NCBI GenBank assembly: GCA_022836615.1 | Contig: MU405307.1 | Span: 85,408-149,407 of the forward strand | Reading direction: 5' to 3' | Origin: Annulohypoxylon bovei var. microspora | Taxonomy: Eukaryota; Ascomycota; Sordariomycetes; Xylariales; Hypoxylaceae | DNA length: 64,000 bases | In this document: piece after piece, positions 11,200-24,622 of the stretch | Numbering within the stretch: the stretch's first letter is position 1 | Layout of the letters: every line of letters begins with the position of its first letter | Position numbers and translations under genes: made by a program | The notes under the pieces: generated by a model | Told to the model about the DNA's origin: nothing | Databases searched by the model: none | What the model saw: the letters and a program-made list of their open reading frames with translations, nothing else

Positions 11200-12150
11200 A
11201 TGGATCCACGTTACGGCGGTCAAGACTACCAGGAGGGAAGGCATCATGGCGAATCCGCTTCCTACTACGGCGAACAGTCTAATCCTCAGTATCCCCATCC
11301 CGGCACTGGAGACCGATACGATGAAAGTCAACATCACTCATCTTACCCTCAGTCCGGTCCCCAAAATGGCGGTCCCGGAGAAGACGGGGAGCGTGGTTTG
11401 ATGGGAGGACTTGCTGGAGCTGCGGCCGGTGCTTATGGCGGTCACAAGATGGGTCATGGAGTTATTGGAGCTATAGGCGGTGCTGTCGCTGGCCATAAAC
11501 TGCAAGACTTTGTGCACGATCGCAAAGAGAAGAAGGAGGAAGAAGAGAAGTTGCAACATCAGCTACACTCGGGACCGCCACCGCCAAGCTACTCCCCAGG
11601 TCCACAACACTCACATCAGCCCCACCACGGAGGACACCATTCACCAGGCCAAAGCCGGTCGATAGGAAACTACGCCGGAAACTTCTCGTCTTCTTCGCAC
11701 GATATTCACCTCCAGGGGGGCTACGAGCTTCGCGCAACTTGCCGGCGTCGAGACGGTGGTAGCCAGATGAGCAGTTTGAATCTGAACGAGATTCTTAGCA
11801 ACGAGGACGGCCGCTTCAGCTGGGCGAAAGGTGGATCCGGCGCAGGCGGTGTCACCGTTCAGCAAGGAGACACTCTGATGGCTATTTCGCGGCGCTTCAA
11901 CTGCAGCTTCGACGATATTGTGAGAGTCAACAACATCTCCAACCCGGATAGGATCTACCCAGGACAGAATCTACAGTTACCGGGCCAGGCAACCGGAAAC
12001 TTCAGCTCTACAGCGAGGGATATCCGCCTCGTTGACGATGGTCGAGTTCTTGAGGCAGAACTGATGGATCTTAGGGGAAATTGGCACAGACAACGGCTTG
12101 AGCTGAACGAGTGTATAGGAAACCAGGATGGAAGCCTCCGGATGGTTTGA
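11200..12150 (+). CDS. CVNH-LysM lectin with an N-terminal glycine-zipper segment
   Basis: Intronless, 316 residues. The C-terminal half is a cyanovirin-N homology (CVNH) lectin interrupted by a LysM domain. The first CVNH repeat is about 160-209 (GNFSSSSHDIHL...LNLNEIL). The LysM is about 217-261 (VTVQQGDTLMAISRRF, ending YPGQNLQLP). The second CVNH repeat is about 265-316 (GNFSSTARDIRL...LNECIGNQDG). This is the known fungal type III CVNH-LysM architecture, as described in Magnaporthe. CVNH domains bind mannose-type glycans and LysM binds chitin oligomers or peptidoglycan. The first 60 residues are Gln/His/Tyr-rich and disordered. Residues 66-100 form an Ala/Gly zipper (GLMGGLAGAAAGAYGG...) followed by a charged KEKKEEEEK stretch. 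There is no signal peptide, so an intracellular or unconventionally released lectin is likely. Confidence 0.93.
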   Translation: MDPRYGGQDYQEGRHHGESASYYGEQSNPQYPHPGTGDRYDESQHHSSYPQSGPQNGGPGEDGERGLMGGLAGAAAGAYGGHKMGHGVIGAIGGAVAGHKLQDFVHDRKEKKEEEEKLQHQLHSGPPPPSYSPGPQHSHQPHHGGHHSPGQSRSIGNYAGNFSSSSHDIHLQGGYELRATCRRRDGGSQMSSLNLNEILSNEDGRFSWAKGGSGAGGVTVQQGDTLMAISRRFNCSFDDIVRVNNISNPDRIYPGQNLQLPGQATGNFSSTARDIRLVDDGRVLEAELMDLRGNWHRQRLELNECIGNQDGSLRMV

Positions 12151-12734
12151 AAAGCATGGCAGGATGGTACTCAAATCCGAAACAAACTCTAGACACCCAG
12201 GATATAATTGAAGATAGAATTGAATTTGACATATTTTGTCCGCCCTCTTGCGAGGACATAACTAGGTATTGTTTTGCAAGTCTCGTAGTGGTATTGATAG
12301 AAATTTCGCCCTAGTTTTTGTTAAGATGGTCTATTATGCTACTCAAGTAATTTACCACGCGTTACGTTCAAAGAACCCTTAAGTTTTATCAGAACGAAGC
12401 ATGATGCCAATCATGTATTTTATCAAGTCACAACCTTCACCTTGATACAGTCCGGTCCGATATCAAACCCCTTGGTACCTAGGTATCGATGGGATTTTCA
12501 GCTAGATGCTACTGCATACACATGATGTGTACCTACCTACCTACCTATGGAACATAGGGCAGAAACAGTCAGAGTATCTAGGTATAGTTACTTGCAGCAT
12601 TGGGGCATAATATTCTAGTTAGAGGTAGTTACCAACTATGTCAATTTCAAGTACGACTATGAAATATAGGCTCTTTTAGAAAGAGATCTAATAATTCTCC
12701 GCTCTCATTTAAGCAGTAAGAGTATATGATTGCT

Positions 12735-12775
12735 TACCTACCTACCTACCTACCTACCTAGGTAGGTACCTAGGT
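12735..12775. repeat. ACCT array meeting an AGGT array (palindrome)
   Basis: Six TACC units run into GGTA units across a central CCTAGG, giving a palindromic core. Read directly from the sequence. Confidence 0.85.
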
Positions 12776-15700
12776 GACTAGTAGAATTGATTGTTAGGTA
12801 ATAAGAAATGAGGAGGTGTCATAGATGTATTATCAAAGCAACTACAGCACAATAGGTAAATATAATAATGGTAGCTGATATTGACGCCGGCGGACCACTG
12901 CGCAACAGATATCTCGGAACCCCTTAAGGAAGTAGTGAACGTGATAAGCCAGGGCTCATGTTTTGTGCTACAATGCATACCTAATTATCGTAACCTACCT
13001 AGGTAGGTAGGTATCTATTTAACAACGCATGCCCATAGACGCGCGACGTAGTGACTCACGCTGTATCCTTCTCTCCGTAACACCGTGCCTGTTTCTTGGA
13101 ATATAGTTCTAGGAGCGATGTGGCTTGAGTGCTGATAGCCTCGATGACCTGGATTTTGTTGCATACTAGTCTCGGACACAATAAAGCTACCTACCTAGGT
13201 ACTCATACGAAGATATTTCAATGCAGAAAACACTATTATAAAAGTAACAGACCATTGACCAAAATCTATTTTCTGATTCGGCACCTAGAATTTTGAAGCC
13301 TCTCATATTGGGCATCAGTCGCTTGATAGGCAATGTGTTGGAATGTAATACAAATATACGCCTACGTGGTCAAGTTCGTATTAGCCAGGAACTAGGAGCT
13401 AGGACATACTACTTAGATTACATGATCTAGTTGAGACTAGCCATGATGGTGACTTGAATTTACAAGAGTTAGCAGTGCTCCTTTTGGTTAAAAGGGGGGC
13501 ATAGCGGGTTATTGGCATAGGCTGCTTCTTACCTAAGTAGGTAGGTAGAGACATGGGGACAATAGCATTGACAATAGAACTCAAGAACATACTATTGCAA
13601 TAGACCAGACCCCCGGCGGCTCAGTTAACCCCCGATGAGTACCTAGATAATGACGCGATCATGTTTCGGGGCTCTTACTTTTCCGCACTTTCCGGACCCG
13701 TGTCTATGAAACTATCAGCCGCTATGCTCAATTTCAATGACGGTAACCAAAACTGGAACGAAGGAATAATAGTGTAGGTCTGATAGCGGTTATGTGTCTA
13801 CCTAGCTTTACACTACCTAGTACTCGGCTAAGTCCCATCTCCCATATTCCGAACTATATAGTTACTCTACCTAGCCTTAGGTATAGCAATTGCTAAGATT
13901 AGAACAAGCTACTCACCCCACACGTTCGTAATCAAGTTTTGAAATGTACCTACCTACGGTATTCTTTGCCTATCTTGGGACGAACCATGTCTGTGAATGT
14001 CTCCCTGATATATGATGCCAGGCGAGGCAGGTAGGCAGGTAGGCAGTCTTGAAAACAAGCGTTATTTTAATAACAAGAGAAATCAATAAGGATATAGGTG
14101 CTTGCCTAGGTAGGTATCTTCTCAAGACAGCCTCTTGAAATGGTATAGGGGAGAATATCCATTTCGATCAACTTGCTAGGATGATGACGTGTCACCTAGT
14201 TCATGGTTTCCGAGCGAATGATGGGCAATTGAGGAAGTAATCATCGTTCATTACGCGTTGACAATCTACTATTGCTAATATGATAGAGAGATATCGAAAG
14301 AACCTTGCTGAAATTAAACACGCACACGAATATTTACCTACCTATTTGATGAGTTTAAGAAAAAGATAGCTTGATGAAAGAGGTATGAGCAAGAAGGATC
14401 GAAAGACTGCCCCTTTTTGGATTTCTTATGTTGCTACGGACATCTCGAAGTAGCTTCGATGGTAATCTGACAAATTGTCCAACCCGTCTCTTCTCTACCT
14501 AGGTAGGTAGTAGCCGAAGAGTCGTGCTTTGTGTAACCCTTTTAGACATGTAAGCATTCAAGGCCGGCTAAAGTACTTGAGTAGGTAGAATTCACTCCTA
14601 GTGGCCTTTCTACTTTGTTCGGAAAGCCGGCATACCTACCGTGGGACTGACCGCATATCATTGTAATTTATGTTTGGGGCTGAAGGTGTTCGATCGTCTA
14701 ATGGTGTTTGCCTAATCCAACACTCCCAGCCGCAAGGGTACGCTGACGACTAATGCAGGAATTTATGAAGCAATCCCAAGTACGAGGTACTGGCTCTAAT
14801 TTGCGGACTTGCAGACATTAGGTACGTATTTAGGTATCTACCTGGGTAGGTAAGTAAGTACATTTACGTATACCTATATTAGCAATCCGTTTCCACACAA
14901 CTCACCGCTATGATATTATAATGCCAGGCTTGCCGGGCGATGATCATCGAGCACACATGATAAGGTTTTAATTATCATAGAAATGACATTGGCTGTCAGC
15001 CTAAGGGATATGCGCCGATGTGTAAGTTAAACGTGATGCTTAGAAAATGGTGTTTAGAAAAACGACGGCTACTCTAGGAGGGTCTCGAGATGTGTCAAGG
15101 TAGTAGCAAGGTCCTGGATAAGTTTTATTTCATTTTATTTCATTTCATTAGATACAAACGCGTATGTGTATTGGTAATGTCTAAGGCGTCAAGATTGGAC
15201 CGTGAAAGAAGTTGGTGGTTGTTTCTATCTTGCCGTACTATGTAGATAGCATCGGGTTCGGGTTCGGGGTGCGGAAATGTGGGATTCCCCGAAAAGTGGA
15301 TTGGAATCTTTTTTCTGAAGGCTTCGTTCGGAGGGTTTATGTATCACAAACTTTGGAACCGGACACGGAAAGATCTCGGATGTTTTTTTTATACATAAAA
15401 TGTTATATAGTGGTAGATTTTGGATTATTGTGGGATACTTTATTTTTAGATTATTCTGTATATGAATCCAAGTACATAATCGATGGTTATTCTCTTATTC
15501 AGAATTTTTTCCCTCAATACTAAAAAATAACATGTTAGTGTTGTGATGGATGGTCTCTGTAATGCACTTTTGTTTTGTTTCCGGGCTGTCGGACAGATGT
15601 AAGACCCCGAAAATATGCGGCTCCTTAATATTTTCGCGTCGCTTTCGGCTTGCACAAATCACCGGACTTCTTTCCAGATCCGGGACAAATTTGGGGTTTG

Positions 15701-15785
15701 AGGTCTCCCATTGGCTAAAAGACATTGAATAAATATTTCACAATTCTTTTTATCTTAGCTCACCTTCCAGAAACATAACCAACCA

Positions 15786-15832
15786 TACATATTTCGCATG
15801 TCATGTTAATACATATTTCGCATGTCATGTTA
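15786..15832. repeat. 24-bp tandem duplication
   Basis: Two adjacent copies of a unit beginning tacatatttcgcatgtcatg, with no difference I can see between them. Confidence 0.8.
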
Positions 15833-15896
15833 AAAGTTAAAATAAAGAGGGGTAAGACCTTGACACATGTCAGCTCATTCTAACTAGTACTTATGT

Positions 15897-15914
15897 ATAC
15901 CTAGGTAGGTAGGT
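15897..15914. repeat. TACCTAGGTAGG palindrome-type motif
   Basis: Another copy of the dispersed CCTAGG-centred motif, next to a poly-T tract. Confidence 0.75.
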
Positions 15915-15922
15915 ATTGCCCT

Positions 15923-15924
<2 letters not shown>

Positions 15925-15954
<30 letters not shown>
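15925..15954. repeat. poly-T tract (30 bp)
   Basis: Homopolymer read directly. It could be the A-tail of an old minus-strand retroposed copy, but I see no element attached. Confidence 0.85.
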
Positions 15955-15955
<1 letters not shown>

Positions 15956-17724
15956 GTACGATATGTGTTAAGGCTGACTCGTGCCTTTCGTACTATTTCT
16001 CATCACGTAATAATACCATTTAATCTAATAGTTTATTTTTTTTTAATTACATCGTGTTTACTTTATATAATAATATTGCTTTATTATATAAAGTTGCATT
16101 AAATAGTTATATCACTTTATTACAATGATAATGAGTCATAATGAACGATAATAACGATAATGCATCGCTTTCGGAATTAACATTATACAAGTATGTACAA
16201 TGTTAAACGAAGGCAGTAAAATCTACAGTTTCTTGCGAATGCTTATTGCATATGTATGAACCTAAGGTAGGTATGTAACATGTAATATATAATATGTAAT
16301 AAGTAGTATATATTATCATTATCATTATCATTATCGTGATTATGGTAGCGCCGCAATCAAACTTTGCTCCTATTATTCCTTTTTTTTCATCAGTAAAATA
16401 TTTTCAATTTTTATGGTTATCCTTTGATTTGATGTTCCTTTTCCCCTTTCATCTTCCATTTTTCATTATGCAATGGTGTACTACTTTTCCATACCGGTTA
16501 AGACGTGTTCATGATTAACTCTTTGAAAAGGACAATTCTAAAGGTTAAGGTTAAGCTTGTCGTTGTTATTATTTATTGTTGTAATGCGGTATTGGCAATT
16601 GCCCGTCGATCGGATCGGATCTTGTTATAAGTTGACGGGTTGCGGGCTTGAGCTATGTCCGCCTAGGAAAAATTAACGGGACCAAAAGCAGCAGAGATAA
16701 GCACTTAGAATGTACTTGAAAGGTACCTGACGGTGCAAGATCTAATCATAAATTCTTAAAGACTTTCCATTAATGTTACTGCGAATCATGCTATGAATCG
16801 CAACAATGAACAGCCTAGAACGTCAAAAATGCTAGCTTCTACTTTGTACCCTTGATATATACGGCCTTGGCTTGCATCCCGTGGATTCATTAATCCCCCC
16901 TAATCTCACTATCGGAGATTGAGTCAAACGGCGCAGAACTTGCATAAACAGCAGCATAAGTTGATAAGGACTGCCTATCTCCCTATCCATATTCACACGT
17001 TCACCCCACCTTATCCATCTATCCACCGACCGGGGAGTCCCAAGCTTGCGGTTTCCCGCCCGGGTCGCCCCTGAGGCATATGCACGCTCGGTAAGATTCG
17101 TACCCATGGGGCCACATGGAAACTTTGTACGAATACGTATCTTGTAGCCCGGTGGTATTTGCTAGAAACGAGCCGAGTCGAGAGGTTCCTTACTACCTAT
17201 GTAAGAAATACGAAAACGAGGCGAATAATATTAAAAACAACCTTACATCCCGAGTCTCGGGATTCCTTTCCCTCGTTGTTTCAGCTCATCGAGTATTCGC
17301 TACTATTAGTTGAGGGCGTGCTCTTTCTCAATTCCTCTTTCATCCCCAGTTCTAGCTTTAACCATAAGTAGGACCTCCTTTCCGTAATTGCTTTTTTTAA
17401 TACCCATAACCTTATTTTTTAATAACCTCAACAACCTTAACAACCTTAACCTTAACCTGAAAATCGGAAAATCCGTTGTAGCTGTATGCGGGGTCCCGCC
17501 AATTCGTACCACGGCGCAAAGATTATAGACTGGAACAACAACAACGACAAGAATAATAACAAAAGCTTGTCACTCGACTTATTCTCTTATCCTTGTCCGC
17601 ATCATATTTAAGAGGCAACATCAAGATATTCGGACCTTTGTTTAGATCGGACAACAACTTGTGACCGTCGTCGGGTGGAGAGATAAGTAGGTGGTTTAGG
17701 GCATATCCCCCCTACTTTTTCAGT

Positions 17725-20700
17725 ATGTCCTTCGTGGGCAACCCCTTTACCAACTACGATCGAACTGCGCAAACATCAGGAGCACCTCCAATGGCGTCTG
17801 GGCATATCGAGGAAGTCGAGGAGGAGAAAGGAACTGTAGGTTCTTCTCACATCTCCCACATCTCCCACAATGATGTGGACAAAGACACCGCCGGTTCTAG
17901 CAATGCAACTCAGGTAGAGGACGATTCCGAACTGGACAGGCGCGAATCCATAGTACAAGAACTCGCGCGCAGATATACTACTCAGTCGATGGCGACTGGA
18001 GCGGCCGGAAAGAACCCTTACTTGGATGTCGAGGAGCACTCTCCCCTGAATCCTCACTCGCCTAACTTCAATGCCCGCGCCTGGGCTAAGGCCGTCGTCA
18101 ATGTCGCCGATAGCGAGGGTCTGCAGTTCCGAACCTCTGGGGTTAGCTTCCAGAATCTCAGCGTCCACGGCTTCGGAGCTGCTACCGATTACCAGAAGGA
18201 CGTCGCCAACGTCTGGCTGGAGACGGCCGGGCTTGTTCGCAAGGCTATGGGACAGGGCCAGACGAAAATCGACATTCTTCGCAATTTTGATGGCGTAGTC
18301 CACAAGGGTGAGATGATGGTGGTATTAGGCCCTCCGGGGTCTGGCTGCTCGACATTTTTGAAGACGATTGCGGGCGAGACTAATGGTATTTACGTCGAGA
18401 ATAATTCTTATTTCAACTATCAAGGTAAGAGCGCTGGATCCAACACCGCCGATGGATTTCGTCAGTAAGATCTTGTGTCTCGTGCTAACAGCAATAGGTT
18501 TAACCGCCGAGGAGATGCACACCCATCACCGTGGAGAGGCCATCTATACGGCCGAGGTTGATGTTCACTTCCCCATGTTGACGGTTGGGGATACGTTAAC
18601 GTTTGCCGCCCGAGCCCGGGCTCCACGTCACCTTCCCCCAGGCGTCGACAGGGACACCTATGCCACCCATCTCAGGGACGTTACGATGGCCATGTTTGGT
18701 ATCTCCCACACTGTAAACACGCGTGTTGGTAACGAGTACGTGCGTGGTGTGTCCGGAGGTGAACGAAAACGTGTTACGATCTCCGAGGCCGCGTTGAGCC
18801 GTGCTCCCCTTCAGTGCTGGGACAACAGTACCAGAGGTTTGGACAGCGCCAACGCCGTGGAGTTCTGCAAAACCCTCCGAACCCAGACGGACCTGTTCGG
18901 AACTACTGCGTGCGTCTCCATTTACCAAGCGCCGCAGACGGCCTATGATTACTTCGATAAAGCCCTCGTCCTATACGAGGGTCGTCAGATCTTCTTTGGC
19001 CGGGCGGGTGATGCTAAGCAATACTTCGTAAACCTCGGGTTCGAGTGCCCTGCTCGCCAGACCACTCCTGATTTCTTGACTTCGATGACAAGCTCTGTCG
19101 AACGAATTGTCCGACCTGGTTTCGAGGGTAGAGCCCCGCGAACCCCAGACGAGTTTGCGTCGGCCTGGAAGAATAGCGCCGAGTACGCGGCACTCCAGAT
19201 CGAGATTGAGGAGTACAAGACGGAGCACCCGCTCAACGGCCCGGATGCTGAAGTGTTCCGTGCTTCGCGAAGGCAGCAGCAGGCTGCGTCGCAGCGACCG
19301 GGCTCTCCCTACACGCTATCCTATCTGCAACAAATCAAACTATGTCTCTGGCGTGGCTGGCAACGACTTACAGGAGACCCGAGCTTGACAATTGGTTCTT
19401 TGGTCGGAAACTTCATTATGGCTCTAATCATCGGAAGCGTGTTCTACAATCTTCAAGACTATTCCTCCAGCTTCTACCAAAGGGGTGCCTTACTGTTCTT
19501 CGCTTGTCTAATGAATGCATTCTCGAGTGCCTTGGAGGTGAGTATCTCGAATTTTTCGAGCCTCTTTTTTTTTTCTCGTGATTACCAAATGCTAACCATC
19601 GCCAGATTCTCACACTCTATGCGCAACGGCCGATCGTTGAAAAGCACAGTCGATATGCTTTGTATCACCCTTCGGCGGAGGCTGTCGCCTCCATGCTTGT
19701 CGACATGCCATATAAGGTCGTTAATTCTATCGTATTCAACCTCTGCCTGTACTTTATGACCAATTTACGGCGCGAACCCGGGGCATTCTTCTTTTTCTTA
19801 CTCATCACATTCTTCACCGTCATGGTCATGAGTATGATCTTCCGGACTATCGCGTCTAGCTCTCGAACCCTGTCGCAAGCCATGGTACCCGCTGCTCTGT
19901 TGATCCTCGACCTGGTTATTTTCACCGGTTTCGTCATCCCTATCGACTACATGCTAAAATGGTGCCGGTGGCTGAACTATTTGGATCCCTTGGCGTACGC
20001 GTTCGAATCTCTCATGGTCAATGAATTCCACGGCCGCGAATTCACATGCGATTCATATGTACCGAGTCCTGCAGTTCCTGGATACGGGGATGTTGGTCCG
20101 GCCAACCACGCTTGCAGTTCCCCTGGCAGCGTGGCTGGAATGTCCACTGTGAATGGCGACTCGTACGTGAACAGCTCATTCAAGTACTATAACGAGCACC
20201 GCTGGCGAAACTTTGGCATCTTGATCGGCTTCATGCTTTTCTTCCTAGCCACCTATATGATCGCTGCGGAGCTCGTGTCCGAGAAGAAGTCTAAGGGTGA
20301 GGTGTTGGTCTTCCGCCGTGGCTACAAGCCTGCCCAATTCAAGGAGAAGAAGGGCGACGTAGAAGAAGGCGAAGGTCCTCGCGTCGGTCCCTCCGTAACC
20401 AACGCCAGTCGTGCCAACGGGAACGGGAAGGAAGCTGGCGCAATCCAGGAGCAAAACAGTGTTTTCCATTGGAAGGATGTGTGCTATGACATCAAGATCA
20501 AAGGCGAGCCTCGACGTATTCTTGATAATGTGGACGGTTGGGTAAAGCCTGGTACTTTGACAGCTCTGATGGGTGTTTCGGGTGCTGGTAAGACGACGCT
20601 CCTGGATACACTAGCTGATCGTATCACCATGGGTGTCATCACCGGTGAGATGCTTGTCGACGGCCATCTCCGTGACAATTCGTTCCAGAGGAAAACGGGT

Positions 20701-22513
20701 TACGTTCAACAGCAAGATCTCCATCTCTCAACCACCACCGTCCGCGAGGCCCTCAATTTCTCCGCCCTTCTCCGTCAACCCGCCGATGTCCCGCGTGCCG
20801 AAAAGCTCGCCTACGTCGATGAGGTGATCAAGCTACTGGACATGGAGGAATATGCGGACGCAGTCGTTGGTGTTCTCGGCGAAGGTCTTAACGTCGAACA
20901 GCGTAAACGTCTTACCATTGGAGTCGAGCTCGCAGCCAAACCCCCTCTGCTGCTATTTGTTGACGAGCCTACTTCTGGTCTCGACTCTCAGACTTCCTGG
21001 GCCATTCTTGACCTCCTTGAGAAACTCACCAAGAGCGGGCAGGCCATTCTTTGCACGATCCACCAGCCGTCGGCCATGCTGTTCCAGCGTTTTGATCGCT
21101 TGCTCTTCCTAGCCAAGGGCGGCAGGACTGTCTACTTCGGCGACATCGGGGAGAACTCCAAGACGTTGACCAACTACTTCGAACGACATGGTGCTCCTCC
21201 CTGCCCTCCTGAAGCTAACCCCGCCGAGTGGATGCTGGATGCCATCGGTGCCGCGCCTGGCAGCTCGTCCGATATTGATTGGTTCCAGACTTGGCGCGAC
21301 AGCTCTGAATACGGAGCGGTGCAGACCGAGCTACAGGAGCTGAAGGATAGCGCGTCCTCTCACCCTCCTACCGAAGCAGACCAATCCTATCGTGAGCATG
21401 CCGCCAACTTTCCCACCCAGCTTTGGGCTGTTACGCACCGTGTTTTCCAGCAGTACTGGAGGACTCCATCATACATCTATTCCAAGGCCGCTCTCTGCAT
21501 TCTGGTTGCTCTTTTCATCGGTTTCGTCTTCTTCAAGGCCAAGAACACCATCCAAGGACTGCAGAATCAGATGTTTGCCATCTTCAATCTCTTGACTATT
21601 TTCGGCCAGCTTGTTCAACAGACGATGCCTCATTTCGTCATCCAGAGATCGTTATACGAAGTCCGCGAGCGTCCATCCAAGGTCTACGGCTGGAAGGTCT
21701 TTATGCTGTCGCAGATCATTGTTGAGTTGCCGTGGAATACCCTCATGGCCGCGCTTATGTTCTTCTGCTGGTATTACCCTGTTGGCCTGTACAACAATGC
21801 GACGGAGCTAGGTCAGACCGCCGAGCGTGGTGCTCTCATGTTCCTGCTCTTCTGGGCCTTCCTGCTGTTCACGTCGACATTCACCGACATGATCATAGCC
21901 GGCTTCGAGACCGCCGAAGCTGGTGGTAACGTCGCTAACCTGCTCTTCATGCTCTGCCTGATCTTCTGCGGTGTCCTCGCCAACCCGAGCACCTTCCCCA
22001 GATTCTGGATCTTCATGTACCGCGTCAGTCCGTTCTCGTACCTGGTATCGGCTATGTTGTCCGCAGGGTTAGCCAACACCTACGTGCAATGCGCCGACAA
22101 TGAATATGTGCACTTCGACCCACCCACGAACATGACCTGTTTCCAGTACCTTGATTTCTACAAGAACGCTACAGGCGGTTATATAGAAGCTGGCACCGAA
22201 GACCGCACAAGTGATTGCAGCTACTGCACCATTTACGAGACGAACACGTATCTGGCGCAGGCCGAGTCATACTACAGTAAGTTTCTCTCTCTCCCTTACT
22301 TCTTCCTTCATGACCAACATCGGTCACGTGATGTGTTTGCGAATCTACATAATTGAATTGATGTTAACATTATTCGTCACAGGTGAACGATGGCGCAACT
22401 TCGGTATCTTCTGGGCTTACATTGTATTCAATATCTTCGGCGCCCTGTTCATGTACTGGCTCACCCGTGTTCCCAAGGGGAAGAAGAAGGAAGACAAGCC
22501 TAAGAAGGAGTAG
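17725..22513 (+). CDS. PDR-type (ABCG) multidrug ABC transporter, full size
   Basis: Four exons, join(17725-18424, 18498-19537, 19606-22276, 22383-22513), 4542 nt or 1513 residues, the normal size of a fungal pleiotropic drug resistance pump. The order is (NBD-TMD)x2. NBD1 has the degenerate fungal Walker A GPPGSGCST (202-210, Cys for Lys), signature VSGGERKRV and Walker B CWDNSTRGLDS. NBD2 has the canonical GVSGAGKTT (about 902), Q-loop YVQQQDLHL, degenerate signature LNVEQRKRL, Walker B LLLFVDEPTSGLDS and H-loop TIHQPS. Each half ends in a six-helix membrane domain with Cys-rich outer loops (for example CADNEYVHFDPPTNMTC). The three GT-AG introns are 73, 68 and 106 bp. The asymmetric ATP sites are normal for this family. 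It exports hydrophobic compounds from the plasma membrane; the substrate is unknown. The acidic, Ser-rich N-terminus is typical. Confidence 0.97.
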
Positions 22514-23520
22514 AGAGGCGAAGTTTAAAAAAATAATAATAAGTAAAACCAAGAAAAGGGATTGCGATCTCTGAAGAGTTTGCTTCCTAATACCCTTTCA
22601 CGAAATCTTTTCGATATTTACATTTACACTCACATTCACACCATATACCGATAGCTTTTTCATAATCCATACGGCTTGTATCCCATGCTATGGCCTCTAC
22701 ATGGTTAGGCGGACGTTTTCCTTTTTCATTTACTGTAAAATCGCATTGTACTAGGCGTTTTAGATAGCTAGACTAGATCACTGAATAGTCGCTATGGTAT
22801 TGTGGTTGGGTAATATAGATAGGCAGGATATAGTCGATAGAGGAATAGGGATAGTGAAGTTGAAGAGCCCCATCATATCTCATAAGCTACCTTCAGTATA
22901 TATTCAGTGCGTAATGTTGAATCGACGTGAGCCTCGTTGGATTTTCTTCTTATCTAGGTGGGTACCAAGGCACTAGGTATTTACATAAGAATTTAGGTGT
23001 CAAGTGTCTTGTCAAATTTGTGTTGGGAAATATGTGACAGCCCACCAAGCGTGTACCTACCAGGTCAACTACCTAGGTAGTTGGTGGTTCAGACAAGAGC
23101 TCAGGTTTAGTACAGGCTACCGCGTTTTGTTATATTTGCCTCGTCAGGCATACGTGTTTAATAGCATAGATACTTATTTGATGCAAGCTTTTAACTTACT
23201 AGGTATGTAGAGATTAGATAGAGATTAGATAGAGATTAGATAGAGGCTGGATAAAGCAATGGATGTAGGAGTGAGAAGCGAGAAATGATGTATTTCTATC
23301 TTGTACTGGTATGTATATCATGGTTCATGTCGGCCGACTATATGTATGTAGTATATGCGCAATGTTACCCTTATTTTCTTGGTATCTTTCGAAACACCCC
23401 GCGCCGTCCCAAATGTTTATTACAAAAAAAGACCGTACTTTGCTTCGCCTTGTTCTGCTCCGCTCTACCTTCCAAAAAGAATAAATGACACCGCTGCTCC
23501 TATTCGCTTGGCCGGTCGTT
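22514..23520. other. Intergenic between ABC transporter and membrane-protein gene
   Basis: Convergent 3' ends. The spacer is AT-rich and carries a tandem 'gagattagata' repeat near 23211-23243 and a CCTAGG motif at 23068-23078. No gene is supported. Confidence 0.4.
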
Positions 23521-24338
23521 CTATAACTGTAAACGGCCGACGGAATCGTCTTTCTCGTATATATCTCGCATCGTTAGCTGGACACCGATGACCTTGGCCT
23601 CGAAGAATTGGAATAGCTGGAAGAAGGCTGTGAGAAACTGAAAAGACCTGTCTGCTGTTAGCATAACGAGATCCGAAAACAACAACCAACCCATATGACC
23701 TAGATCAGGAACACTTACACGAGAGAAGCAATCAGACCTATGGTAGGCGACCACAGGCCGACATATCTAGATCCCCACCACGGGTACATCCAGTGAGCGG
23801 AATAGATCAGAAAGCCCAGTGTGGGAACAGCGAGGAGCATATCAATAACGGTAAACTGGATACGCTTGGTACGCCTCCTCCTTGCGCCGTCATCCTCGTC
23901 GGGCCCGCCGAAGGAGACGATGGTGCGACCATTCACCGCGAGGGTCACGGGCGGCAGGCCGACGGTGCGGCGCGGCGAAGGCCAGTATGCGTAACCGAGT
24001 ATACTGCACAAGCCGTGTGCCAGGTTCCAGAATAGGGACAGCCAACATAAGGAGAATAGGACCTTATGTTCCCAAGGCCACCAGCCGGCGTCGATGGTTG
24101 TGTGGACGCGGATGACGGTGGCGAGACCCAGGATGGCGTTGAAGAGTCGCGGGATAGCTATTAAGGGGGCATCGAATCGCGTCACGGCGCTTTCGTTAAT
24201 ACTAGAGGAACTGTTGGAACATTTCTCGCAGGGACAGCTGTGTATGGTTACAGCTGTATGATCGGAAGAGGAGGATGTGCGCGTGCTAGATGCCGTTTGT
24301 GGACTTCGGCTTCGAGATGTCGACGTCGAAGCTGACAT
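23521..24338 (-). CDS. Four-helix integral membrane protein, function unknown
   Basis: Two exons, complement(24338-23719, 23647-23521), separated by a 71-bp intron with a gtaagt donor and a gctaac branch; 248 residues. The Ser/Thr-rich N-terminus carries a CPCEKC motif (about residues 34-39) that could bind metal or be lipidated. I see four hydrophobic segments: near ALIAIPRLFNAILGLA, KVLFSLCWLSLFWNLAHG, FTVIDMLLAVPTLGFLIYS, and one spanning the splice join (GLIASLVSFQFLTAFFQLF). A charged loop with RRRRTKR sits between helices 2 and 3. The four-helix layout resembles small fungal MARVEL-like proteins, but I cannot name the family. The tail is LTMRDIYEKDDSVGRLQL. Confidence 0.72.
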
Positions 24339-24622
24339 GTTGTTATTCGGGATTGTCGTCGTTAGGTAATTATTGAGATCGGTTTGCTTGCGACGCGCGA
24401 TTCTCTCTCAATTCTTCCTATTTTTATAAACCAAATTTCCCTATTTTCCCTTTCTTATTGTTTTTCCTTATTTGTCCACACCCTTCTCGTTTCTTCTTAT
24501 TGGCTATTCGTCAATTTAATCGTAACCGATTCGCCCAAATATGCTTCGCTATAACCGCAAACGAAACGCGCCGCGGTTAGGACAAATACATATGATAGTT
24601 ATATGTACCTATACATACGTAT

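Larger units (their letters stand above)
12151..17724. other. Long gene-poor AT-rich region with palindromic ACCTAGGT motifs
   Basis: About 5.6 kb without a gene I can support. It is rich in ACCT/AGGT tandem arrays that often meet head-to-head as ACCTACCTAGGTAGGT (12735-12775, 12993-13010, 14100-14115, 14493-14510, 15897-15914). It also holds a 30-T run (15925-15954), a tandem 24-bp duplication (about 15786-15832) and TA-rich stretches around 16010-16330. Reading frames of 60-103 codons here show no family features. Confidence 0.5.
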
